Of a stretch of 5,233 nt of DNA, positions 1 through 5,138 are shown piece after piece. The stretch covers positions 1 through 5,233 of the forward strand of contig QHXE01000312.1 of NCBI GenBank assembly GCA_003222835.1, read 5' to 3'. This stretch comes from Acidobacteriota bacterium. GTDB taxonomy: Bacteria; Acidobacteriota; Blastocatellia; Pyrinomonadales; Pyrinomonadaceae. Numbering within the stretch: position 1 is the stretch's first letter; every line of letters starts with the position of its first letter. The notes under the pieces are model-generated. The model did no database searches, was not told the origin of the DNA, and was given only the letters and a program-made list of their open reading frames with translations. Made by a program: the position numbers and the translations under genes.

Positions 1-173
1 GCCAGATAAAGACCACAAACGGCGAGCATCATCAGAAAGACCATTTTCGCGCGCCGCTGTTTTCGCACGATCAGTGACTGAATCAGAAAGATCGCCGCGA
101 CGAAGAAGACGAATCCTGTTCCCACAAGAGCCAGCGCGCCAACGGGCGCCGCCAGGTTGACGTTCGTATTCAT
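1..173 (-). CDS. Membrane protein, N-terminal part only (runs off the left edge)
   Basis: I do not recognise this family. Reading the minus strand from an ATG at 173 gives 57 complete codons before the window ends, so the gene is truncated by the window and not necessarily in nature. The peptide begins MNTNVNLAAPVGALALVG. It has a hydrophobic stretch at about residues 9-34, then a basic patch (RKQRRAK, about 37-43), then a second hydrophobic stretch from about 44 to the edge. This looks like two membrane helices joined by a short cytoplasmic loop by the positive-inside rule. The start is well supported by an AAGGGAG ribosome binding site at 181-187, 7 nt ahead of the ATG. It follows the winged-helix regulator gene by 84 nt. 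That gap carries the palindromic sites described separately, so the gene may be controlled by that regulator. The function is unknown. Confidence 0.72.
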   Translation of the reverse strand, partial: MNTNVNLAAPVGALALVGTGFVFFVAAIFLIQSLIVRKQRRAKMVFLMMLAVCGLYL

Positions 174-180
174 TCAGGAA

Positions 181-187
181 CTCCCTT
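181..187 (-). promoter_or_regulatory. Ribosome binding site of the left-edge membrane gene
   Basis: The minus strand reads AAGGGAG, then 7 nt, then the ATG at 173. This is a near-ideal Shine-Dalgarno match and spacing. It supports a gene too short in this window to be picked up by length alone. Confidence 0.7.
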
Positions 188-189
188 CT

Positions 190-223
190 CTTTGAGCTAG
201 ACAAAGCCCTTTGCTTGGCAAAG
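190..223. promoter_or_regulatory. Cluster of CTTTG/CAAAG half-sites, candidate operator
   Basis: Read on the plus strand, the region holds CTTTG (190-194), 7 nt, CAAAG (202-206), 2 nt, CTTTG (209-213), 5 nt, CAAAG (219-223). The last pair can extend to CTTTGC-TTG-GCAAAG, a 6-bp perfect inverted repeat. It sits 17-50 nt upstream of the membrane gene starting at 173 and downstream of the regulator gene. The same CTTTG-N5-CAAAG unit occurs at 1297-1311 ahead of the other membrane gene. I infer that it is a binding site for the winged-helix regulator encoded at 650-258. A short mRNA hairpin is an alternative, but there is no following T-run typical of a terminator. Confidence 0.45.
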
Positions 224-257
224 CTGTCACTCAAAAATTTTTCCAGCGCTTGCGATT

Positions 258-650
258 TCAACCCGCGCTCTTTCGCATGTGACCAATCACTGCTTCCATG
301 TGATCTAAATAGCGCTCCAAAGCTCTCTTGCCCGCGGCCGTTAAACTATATTCCGTCTTCGGAGTGCGGCCTTCAAACGTTTTCGAGCAATGAACATAGC
401 CAGCGTCCTCGAGTTTGCGTGCGTGCACACTCAGGTTACCGTCCGTGGTCTTTACCATGTGCTTGAGTTCGTTGAAGGTCAGCGAATCGTTGACCGCCAG
501 CGCACTAATGATACCCAGACGCAGCCGCTCGTGGATCAAGCGATCGATTTCGTGCATGCTCTTGGGCACATTTGCGTGTACCGAGCGCAGACGCTTCTCC
601 TCCGTGTGTGCTTTCGCATGTTCGCGTTTTAATGCTTGTTGCTTAGCCAC
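258..650 (-). CDS. Winged-helix transcriptional regulator (HTH_34 / MarR-like fold)
   Basis: A small one-domain DNA-binding protein, 130 residues from the GTG at 650. The first 30 or so residues are basic and probably disordered. A winged helix follows: helix 1 around HEIDRLIHERLRLGIISAL (33-51), a second helix at about LTFNELKHMV, the recognition helix region TTDGNLSVHARKLEDAGYV (68-86), and a beta wing with the EGRTPKTEYSLTAAG signature (93-107). A C-terminal helix probably dimerises. The TDGNLSxHxRKLExAGYV pattern is typical of the short 'winged helix DNA-binding' regulators common in soil bacteria. The GTG at 650 overlaps the stop of the upstream membrane gene (GTGGCTAA) and has AGGA 6 nt ahead of it, so it fits coupled translation. 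An internal ATG at 557 would give a 99-residue protein close to the usual family length, but its ribosome binding site is poor. No ligand-binding domain is visible, and the signal sensed is unknown. It probably controls its own operon. Confidence 0.85.
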   Translation of the reverse strand: MAKQQALKREHAKAHTEEKRLRSVHANVPKSMHEIDRLIHERLRLGIISALAVNDSLTFNELKHMVKTTDGNLSVHARKLEDAGYVHCSKTFEGRTPKTEYSLTAAGKRALERYLDHMEAVIGHMRKSAG

Positions 651-1254
651 CGTACTTCCTCGCGATAACGCTGCCAAAAATAATGTGCAAACAGCCAAAG
701 CCTGCCGTCATCAACCAATTTCCCCAGGCTTCGGGAGCAAATAAGCCGGCCGCGCCCAATATCATGAAGCAAATTCCCATCACCGGCACCACGCCCACTG
801 AAAACATCCCGCCAGTCACGACGCCGGTGCCGTAGAGCAAGAGCCACATTCCCGGAATCGCCTGAGTCAATCGCGCTCGAAACAGGACAACCGTTAAGAG
901 TGCGCCGACGACCATCGGCGGTGAAAGGCTGAATGCGACCTTGCGGCCTGGTCCGGAAAGCAGAGGCGTTCCCAAAGTGCGCGCTTTTCGATCCATTGAC
1001 CAGCCGGCGATCAAAAGCGAAATGATCGCTTCCGCCAGCCAGGTTCCCAGCCAACCTCGCGCCGTCGGTTGACGCGCCGCTACGTAAGCAGCGGCCAGAG
1101 CCGTCACGCCGATCGCCACCTGTCCCCAACCCGGCACGGCGGTAAAAGCCGAAGCTCGCTCCATCGTTTCGCGGATATAGCGCAGGTTATCTATAGCGCG
1201 ATCGTGCAGCGCCGGTGGGTCTTCAGAGGGCGTTTGGGCATGCCTGACAGTCAT
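643..1254 (-). CDS. Six-helix integral membrane protein, function unknown
   Basis: I recognise the architecture but not a characterised family. From the ATG at 1254 the protein has 203 residues. A polar N-terminal stretch of about 40 residues (including IDNLRYIRETMERASAFTAVPGWG) is followed by about six hydrophobic segments at residues 41-60, 68-86, 107-125, 134-151, 153-172 and 177-196. It ends IARKYGG. No catalytic motif, transporter signature or signal peptide is evident. Its 3' end overlaps the winged-helix regulator gene by 8 nt (650-643), so the two are one translationally coupled unit. Such pairing often means that the regulator controls the membrane protein. A TTG at 1257 directly before the ATG is a possible alternative start. 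No good Shine-Dalgarno sequence precedes either codon, which would fit a very short leader. A candidate promoter and a CTTTG-N5-CAAAG palindrome lie just upstream. Confidence 0.82.
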   Translation of the reverse strand: MTVRHAQTPSEDPPALHDRAIDNLRYIRETMERASAFTAVPGWGQVAIGVTALAAAYVAARQPTARGWLGTWLAEAIISLLIAGWSMDRKARTLGTPLLSGPGRKVAFSLSPPMVVGALLTVVLFRARLTQAIPGMWLLLYGTGVVTGGMFSVGVVPVMGICFMILGAAGLFAPEAWGNWLMTAGFGCLHIIFGSVIARKYGG

Positions 1255-1264
1255 CAAGGTCTGA

Positions 1265-1293
1265 CTCTAAGCCACTCTGGTCTGCTATGTCAA
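1265..1293 (-). promoter_or_regulatory. Candidate promoter of the membrane protein-regulator unit
   Basis: On the minus strand a perfect TTGACA (1293-1288) is followed by a 17-nt spacer and TTAGAG (1270-1265). The -35 match is exact and the spacing ideal, but the -10 match is poor (2 of 6 by eye). Transcription would begin only a few bases before the ATG at 1254, consistent with the missing Shine-Dalgarno sequence there. A second arrangement, TTGTCT (1318-1313), 17 nt, then TGACAT (1295-1290), is also possible. Either way the palindrome at 1297-1311 would abut or overlap the promoter, as expected for a repressor site. Confidence 0.3.
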
Positions 1294-1296
1294 GTA

Positions 1297-1311
1297 CTTT
1301 GTATGACAAAG
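1297..1311. promoter_or_regulatory. Palindrome CTTTG-N5-CAAAG, candidate operator
   Basis: The plus strand reads CTTTGTATGACAAAG; the arms extend to CTTTGT-ATG-ACAAAG, a perfect 6-bp inverted repeat. Just before it, CAAG-TA-CTTTG (1291-1301) repeats the CAAAG-N2-CTTTG arrangement of the cluster at 190-223 with one arm base missing. It lies 43-57 nt upstream of the ATG at 1254, beside the candidate -35 box. I infer autoregulation by the winged-helix protein of this unit. The inference rests on position and on recurrence of the motif, not on a known binding sequence for this regulator. Confidence 0.48.
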
Positions 1312-1316
1312 ACAAG

Positions 1317-1832
1317 TCAGATCGGAGGACTGTCGCCGGCGTCGAAGGTTTCGATTAGTCTTTGCCAATCGGACGTGGGCCGGCTCTGCAGAATGCGCAC
1401 GCAACGGTTCCAACGCAAGATCGCGTCGTCATTTCCGTGCGGCCTGATCGCTTCCGCCTTGGCGAAGTAGGCGAGGGCTTGCTCGAATAATGGCGCGACC
1501 GTATGCGGAGAACGCCCGGCGGCAAGTTGAGCTTTCGCTTGCCGCTCGTGAAGAATTCCGGCGTAGTAAGAGCGCTCGTATTCGTCGTGCAAACTCTGAA
1601 AGATGGTTTCCGCTTCTTTGTAGCGATCGGCGGGACTGCCCCCGAACTGATCGGTGATCGAGAGACCGAGCAAACGCAGCGCGGTTTGGTTCTCGGAATC
1701 TGCGGCAAGGATATCCCGGCAGATCGATTCAGCTTCACCTGGTTCGTTCAAATAGCGATAGAGCTCGGCTTTCGAGATCGCTTCGGGAATGCCGTCTTGC
1801 GAAATCGGTTTGAGCTGAAGATCCATTTCCAT
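1317..1832 (-). CDS. Small TPR-repeat protein
   Basis: A soluble, mostly helical protein of 171 residues with tetratricopeptide-like repeats. The clearest repeat is at about residues 15-52 (ISKAELYRYLNEPGEAESIC, continuing into a second helix). A second helical pair follows around DRYKEAETIFQSL (69-81) and onward to LHERQAKAQLAAG. A third is at about 113-150 (APLFEQALAYFAKAEAIRP, then an ILRWNRCVRIL helix). TPRs normally mediate protein-protein contacts. There is no signal peptide or membrane segment, so it is probably cytoplasmic. The start is either the ATG at 1832 or the ATG two codons on at 1826; the ribosome binding site is weak for both. It begins 12 nt after the stop of the Rieske gene, so it is probably cotranscribed with sdhAB and the ferredoxin. 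An assembly or scaffold role for that complex is possible but is only inferred from position. Confidence 0.8.
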   Translation of the reverse strand: MEMDLQLKPISQDGIPEAISKAELYRYLNEPGEAESICRDILAADSENQTALRLLGLSITDQFGGSPADRYKEAETIFQSLHDEYERSYYAGILHERQAKAQLAAGRSPHTVAPLFEQALAYFAKAEAIRPHGNDDAILRWNRCVRILQSRPTSDWQRLIETFDAGDSPPI

Positions 1833-1844
1833 CTCTATTATTTG

Positions 1845-2153
1845 TCAGACTTCGACTTCAATGTCCAGGCCATCGACGCGAACGTTATATCGGCTTACGC
1901 CCTGACCTGCGGGAGGACCGAGCACCTGGCCGGTTGTGACATCAAACACTGCGCCATGCCACGGGCAAGTGACCTCAACACCCTCGATCTCGCCCTCGCA
2001 CAACGGCCCGCCCACGTGCGTACACGTGTTGTCGATGGCATGCAACGAACCGCCAACGTTGAAGAGTGCTATCTCTTTACCGTTCACCTCGACCATTCTG
2101 GCCTGGCCGGCAGGAATGTCGTCAGTCCTGGCAACTTTTACGAACTCTGGCAT
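1845..2153 (-). CDS. Rieske-type [2Fe-2S] ferredoxin
   Basis: A 102-residue small Rieske protein that carries electrons through a [2Fe-2S] cluster held by two Cys and two His. The two cluster loops are plain: CTHVGGPL with C44 and H46, and CPWHGAVFD with C63 and H66. Nearly the whole protein is the Rieske beta-sandwich, and the length matches stand-alone ferredoxins of the NirD/dioxygenase-component kind (about 100-110 residues). There is no twin-arginine signal or membrane helix, so it is cytoplasmic and not the Rieske subunit of a bc1 complex. The acidic C-terminal tail (DGLDIEVEV) is usual for the family. I chose the ATG at 2153; a TTG at 2210 would add 19 residues outside the Rieske fold. 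The ribosome binding site is weak (AGAGA). It sits between sdhB, 78 nt upstream, and the TPR gene, 12 nt downstream. No oxygenase gene is nearby, so its partner may be the succinate dehydrogenase itself; this is inference. Confidence 0.93.
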   Translation of the reverse strand: MPEFVKVARTDDIPAGQARMVEVNGKEIALFNVGGSLHAIDNTCTHVGGPLCEGEIEGVEVTCPWHGAVFDVTTGQVLGPPAGQGVSRYNVRVDGLDIEVEV

Positions 2154-2231
2154 TTGTTTCTCTGTTTGCTTGAAGAAGTTTCTACTTGAGCTGAGATTAT
2201 CAACAGCCAAGCCTCACCACAAGCGTCGCGA

Positions 2232-2972
2232 TCAAGTGCGCTCCTTCCCCGACAACTTCCGCAGAAACCACCGCACCGGATCGTAGAAGTCGTCAACTAC
2301 GCGCTCTTTCAGCGGGATGATGGCGTTGTCGGTGATGTGAATGTCTTCGGGGCAAACCTCCGTGCAGCATTTGGTTATGTTGCAGAGTCCGATGCCGAGT
2401 TCGTCTTTCAGCAATTCGGTGCGCGACAAAGCATCGAGCGGGTGCATTTCCAGCCCCGCCACGCGCACGAAAAAGCGCGGGCCGCCGAACTGTTCTACTT
2501 TCTCGTGATCGCGCAGCACGTGGCAAACGTTCTGACAGAGAAAGCACTCAATGCACTTGCGAAACTCCTGCACGCGATCCACTTCGCGCTGATCCATCTT
2601 CCATTCCACGTCTGGCTTCGGCGTGAATGGGGGAATTTTTTTATTCACGCGATAGTTCCAGGAAACATCGGTGACCAGGTCCTTGAGCACCGGAAAACTC
2701 TTCATCGGTTGGACTGTAATCGGTTCGTCAAGCGGCAGAGCATCGAGACGCGTTTTGCAAGTCAGACGCGGCCGCCCATTGACTTCCGCTGAGCATGAGC
2801 CGCACTTGCCGGCCTTGCAGTTCCAGCGCACGGCCAGGTCGGGCGCGTCGTGCGCCTGAATGTAATGCAGGGCGTCGAGCACCACCATGCCGGGCGCGAT
2901 CGGGACCTGGTATTCAATCAGATCACCGCTGTTTCGATCGCCACGAAAAATTCTGAAAGTTGCGTTAGGCAT
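2232..2972 (-). CDS. sdhB: Succinate dehydrogenase / fumarate reductase iron-sulfur subunit
   Basis: This subunit (246 residues) passes electrons from the flavoprotein to quinone through three clusters on the cytoplasmic face of the membrane. The N-terminal plant-type ferredoxin domain holds the [2Fe-2S] cluster through C52, C57, C60 and C72 (CKAGKCGSC then LTC). The C-terminal helical domain has CIECFLCQNVC and CNITKCCTEVCP. By comparison with E. coli SdhB, C140, C143, C146 and C207 should bind the [4Fe-4S] cluster and C150, C197 and C203 the [3Fe-4S] cluster. The extra C202 in the KCC motif is, as I recall, shared with mycobacterial Sdh1B-type proteins, as is the TDNAIIPLKERVVD region. The ATG at 2972 lies 6 nt after the sdhA stop, with an AGG ribosome binding site overlapping that stop, so the two are translated together. 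The length is complete and no residue is missing. Fumarate reduction cannot be excluded from sequence alone. Confidence 0.96.
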   Translation of the reverse strand: MPNATFRIFRGDRNSGDLIEYQVPIAPGMVVLDALHYIQAHDAPDLAVRWNCKAGKCGSCSAEVNGRPRLTCKTRLDALPLDEPITVQPMKSFPVLKDLVTDVSWNYRVNKKIPPFTPKPDVEWKMDQREVDRVQEFRKCIECFLCQNVCHVLRDHEKVEQFGGPRFFVRVAGLEMHPLDALSRTELLKDELGIGLCNITKCCTEVCPEDIHITDNAIIPLKERVVDDFYDPVRWFLRKLSGKERT

Positions 2973-2978
2973 AAGAAC

Positions 2979-4697
2979 CTATTTCTTTTCTTCCAGGATC
3001 GCACGAAGATCCGAAGGTATTTCTGCAACTGGCCGCTGGCTCAACCTCATCGTCTCGCCCTGACGCCGGATAATGTTGTTCTGCCTGCCCCACAGTTCAT
3101 CATAGTTCGGATAATCAATCCGGCTATGCGCGCCGCGGCTTTCTCTGCGTTCCAGGGCGCTCAACGCCACCGCTTCTGAAACTGTTAGCAGAGATTTCAG
3201 ATCGCGCGCCAGGTGCCAACCCGGATTGAACAGACGTGAGCCATCGACGTGCACCTTAGCCGCGCGGTCTTTCAACCCCTGGATTTCAGAGATACCGTGC
3301 TTGAGATCCTCTTCGCTGCGAAAGATGCCCACGTAGTTCTGCATCGTTTCCTGCAAGTCACGATGCACATCGTACGGGCTCTCGCCGGTGCTGCGCTCAA
3401 ACGGCTCGATCATTTCACCCGTAGCTTCGTCGACCTGGGCGTCGTCAATGCTCGGTGTCCCGGCTTGTTTCGCGTGCTCGGCTGCGGCTAGCCCGGCGCG
3501 ACGACCAAAGACGAGAAGATCAGAGAGCGAATTTCCGCCCAGCCGATTCGCGCCGTGCAAACCCGCCGCAGCTTCTCCGGCCGCGAACAATCCGGGCACA
3601 TTCGATCGCGCCGTCTCAGCGTCCACCCGAATGCCGCCCATCATGTAATGACACGTCGGCCCAACCTCCATCGGTCCTTTGGTGATATCCACATCCGCGA
3701 GTTCGCGAAACTGGTGATACATACTCGGCAGTTTCTTCTTCACGTATTCAGCCGGCTTGTGCGAGATGTCGAGATACGCCCCGCCATGTTCCGTCCCACG
3801 TCCTTCCTTCGCTTCGGTGTAGATTGCCCGCGCCACCACATCGCGCGTGGACAGATCCACCCGCTCCGGATCGTAGCGCTCCATAAAGCGCTCGCCGTCT
3901 TTGTTGCGTAAGATCCCGCCTTCACCCCGCACAGCTTCAGTCACGAGAATTCCCTGCACCCCAGGAGGCCAGACCATACCCGTCGGATGAAACTGGACGA
4001 ATTCCATGTCCATCAATTCGGCGCCGGCGTCGAAAGCCAGGGCCATCCCGTCGCCGGTGTATTCCCACGAATTTGATGTGATGCGCCAGGCTTTTCCGAT
4101 TCCGCCTGTCGCGATGACAACTGACTTCGCTTTGAAGACAACGAAACGGCCATTCTCTCGCCAGTAGCCGAACGCGCCGGCAATGCGCTCGCCATCTTTC
4201 AGCAAACGCGTGATGGCGCATTCCATGTAAACGTCGATGCCGAGGTGCACGCCGCGATCCTGCAGAGTGCGGATCATCTCGAGACCCGTGCGATCGCCGA
4301 CGTGACATAGACGCTTGAAGGTGTGGCCGCCAAAAGCCCGCTGCAGAATATTGCCGTCCGCGGTGCGGTCAAAAAGCGCACCCCATTGTTCAAGCTCACG
4401 CACGCGCTCGGGTGCTTCCTGGGCGTGAAGCTGGGCCATGCGCCAGTTGTTCAGAAACTTGCCGCCGCTCATCGTATCGCGAAAGTGCGTCCGCCAATCG
4501 TCAGCGCGATCGACATTCGCCATAGCTGCTGCGATTCCGCCTTCAGCCATGACCGTGTGGGCTTTGCCGAGCAACGACTTGCATACGACGCCAACCCTCG
4601 CCCCCTGCGCCAACGCCTGGATCGCCGCGCGCAACCCCGCGCCGCCCGCGCCAATTATCAAAACGTCGTGTTCGTGAGTCTCGTATCTTTCGGTCAC
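2979..4697 (-). CDS. sdhA: Succinate dehydrogenase / fumarate reductase flavoprotein subunit
   Basis: The catalytic subunit, oxidising succinate to fumarate in the TCA cycle with covalently bound FAD. From the GTG at 4697 it has 572 residues. Visible parts are the FAD-binding DVLIIGAGGAG (GxGxxG at 16-21); KAHTVMAEGG, whose H47 should carry the FAD; HPTG (H237); STRDVVARAI (R285, the proton-shuttle arginine); GPTCHYMMGG (H350); and GANRLGGNSL (R385). These match the E. coli SdhA active-site set. The KSLLGKAHTVMAEGG, GGKFLNNWRMA and AGAFGYWRENGRFV segments resemble mycobacterial Sdh1A as I remember it. The start is uncertain. Residues beginning TERYETHEHD fit the usual N-terminus, so I chose GTG 4697; GTG 4709 and TTG 4751 are also open. 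TTG 4751 would overlap hicA. None has a good ribosome binding site, which suggests translational coupling to the frame ending at 4718. No sdhC precedes it. Confidence 0.95.
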   Translation of the reverse strand: MTERYETHEHDVLIIGAGGAGLRAAIQALAQGARVGVVCKSLLGKAHTVMAEGGIAAAMANVDRADDWRTHFRDTMSGGKFLNNWRMAQLHAQEAPERVRELEQWGALFDRTADGNILQRAFGGHTFKRLCHVGDRTGLEMIRTLQDRGVHLGIDVYMECAITRLLKDGERIAGAFGYWRENGRFVVFKAKSVVIATGGIGKAWRITSNSWEYTGDGMALAFDAGAELMDMEFVQFHPTGMVWPPGVQGILVTEAVRGEGGILRNKDGERFMERYDPERVDLSTRDVVARAIYTEAKEGRGTEHGGAYLDISHKPAEYVKKKLPSMYHQFRELADVDITKGPMEVGPTCHYMMGGIRVDAETARSNVPGLFAAGEAAAGLHGANRLGGNSLSDLLVFGRRAGLAAAEHAKQAGTPSIDDAQVDEATGEMIEPFERSTGESPYDVHRDLQETMQNYVGIFRSEEDLKHGISEIQGLKDRAAKVHVDGSRLFNPGWHLARDLKSLLTVSEAVALSALERRESRGAHSRIDYPNYDELWGRQNNIIRRQGETMRLSQRPVAEIPSDLRAILEEKK

Positions 4698-4717
4698 AGG
4701 TGCCAGCACGTGCAAGA

Positions 4718-4905
4718 CTAGAATTTCGGCTTCAGCCCCGCTTGTTTGCAAAGTTCGTTCGCTGTTATTCGCTCTATGGTGCGATGCCTTTTGACTGGAA
4801 CTGTCTTCTGGTTATTCGTGTAGATCGAATGCTTGCCACTTCGCGCAACAAATAGAATCCGTTTTCCTCGAAGTACTTGATTAGGTCGCGTCGTTTTACG
4901 GCCAT
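4718..4905 (-). pseudogene. hicA: HicA-type mRNA interferase toxin gene, frameshifted
   Basis: HicA toxins are small double-stranded-RNA-binding-fold ribonucleases that cleave mRNA using one histidine. The ATG at 4905 opens MAVKRRDLIKYFEENGFYLL-RE, a typical HicA start, but that frame then turns into unrelated residues and stops at 4774. In the neighbouring frame, from about 4837, the rest of the family reads clearly: GKHSIYTNNQKTVPVKRHR, then ERITANELCKQAGLKPKF and a TAG at 4718-4720. The span is 188 nt; one extra base near 4836-4840 (GAAG-TGGC becoming GAAGGTGGC) would give an unbroken 62-residue protein with the expected REGGKHSIY motif. The lesion falls just before the catalytic histidine, so the product as read is inactive. 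It begins 1 nt after the hicB stop, the usual tight pairing, and ends 20 nt before sdhA. A sequencing or assembly error would look the same. Recoding is less likely since no slippery run is seen. Confidence 0.82.
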
Positions 4906-4906
4906 G

Positions 4907-5125
4907 CTATATCTCGACGGGTATTTGCTCGAGCAAGGCGCGTCCTAGAGGTATTTCCCGATTCTGCTGACGGTAGGCTTGGATCATTTCGTGCAGGGCG
5001 TCTTCGAGCATCTCCCGACACTCCTCGACATCTTTTCCTTCTGTCACAACCTCCGGCCACTCGATAAGTTGTCCCATGTAACCTGCATCTATTTTTGTAT
5101 ACTTAGCAGTAAATGTGCTGAACAT
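4907..5125 (-). CDS. hicB: HicB-family antitoxin (short form)
   Basis: The antitoxin partner of HicA, 72 residues. It has the HicB partial RNase H-like fold: an N-terminal strand pair FTAKYTKIDAGYMGQLIEWP, the hallmark EWPEVVTEGKDVEECREML segment (22-40), then a helix EDALHEMIQAYRQQ (41-54) and a C-terminal tail IPVEI. It lacks the C-terminal ribbon-helix-helix or HTH DNA-binding domain of longer HicB proteins, so it may neutralise the toxin without being a strong repressor by itself. The ATG at 5125 is chosen because AGAGAGG stands 6 nt upstream; the longer frame from 5161 has no such site. Three hand-counted 60-nt rows in and around this pair are 45-48% GC, against 58-68% in two rows of sdhA, which fits acquisition by transfer. 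The antitoxin is intact while the toxin frame is broken. Confidence 0.9.
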   Translation of the reverse strand: MFSTFTAKYTKIDAGYMGQLIEWPEVVTEGKDVEECREMLEDALHEMIQAYRQQNREIPLGRALLEQIPVEI

Positions 5126-5131
5126 ATGATA

Positions 5132-5138
5132 CCTCTCT
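5132..5138 (-). promoter_or_regulatory. Ribosome binding site of hicB
   Basis: The minus strand reads AGAGAGG followed by TATCAT and the ATG at 5125. The 6-nt spacing is close to ideal. This decides the hicB start against the longer open frame beginning at 5161. Confidence 0.7.

Noticed and set aside
629..1129. Minus-strand 166-residue frame overlapping the membrane protein gene
   Set aside because: It is an out-of-frame reading of the six-helix membrane protein. It is rich in Gly, Arg and Asp with no hydrophobic segments or motif, while the other frame has well-formed membrane helices.
2189..2222. Possible internal promoter ahead of the Rieske gene: TTGTGG (2222-2217), 15 nt, GATAAT (2201-2196) on the minus strand
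   Set aside because: The -10 match is good but the -35 match is poor and the spacer is short. It is not strong enough to argue against cotranscription with sdhB.
2202..2232. Search for an intrinsic terminator after sdhB and after the TPR gene
   Set aside because: Only 4-bp stems without a following T-run were seen. No terminator can be supported in either gap.
2364..2370. Adjacent cysteines (KCC) in the second cluster motif of sdhB as an abnormal ligand set
   Set aside because: All expected ligands are present with E. coli-like spacing, and the extra cysteine is, from memory, normal in Sdh1-type iron-sulfur subunits.
2337..2792. Long plus-strand open frame opposite sdhB, and similar plus-strand frames across the window
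   Set aside because: They are antisense to clearly identified genes, show no family motif, and have the Arg/Ala/Pro-rich or His-rich composition typical of shadow frames in GC-rich coding DNA.
4774..4905. Treating the 43-codon frame from 4905 as a complete small gene
   Set aside because: Its first 22 residues are HicA, but the remainder is frame-shifted sequence; the HicA signal continues in the next frame to 4718, so it is part of a broken hicA.
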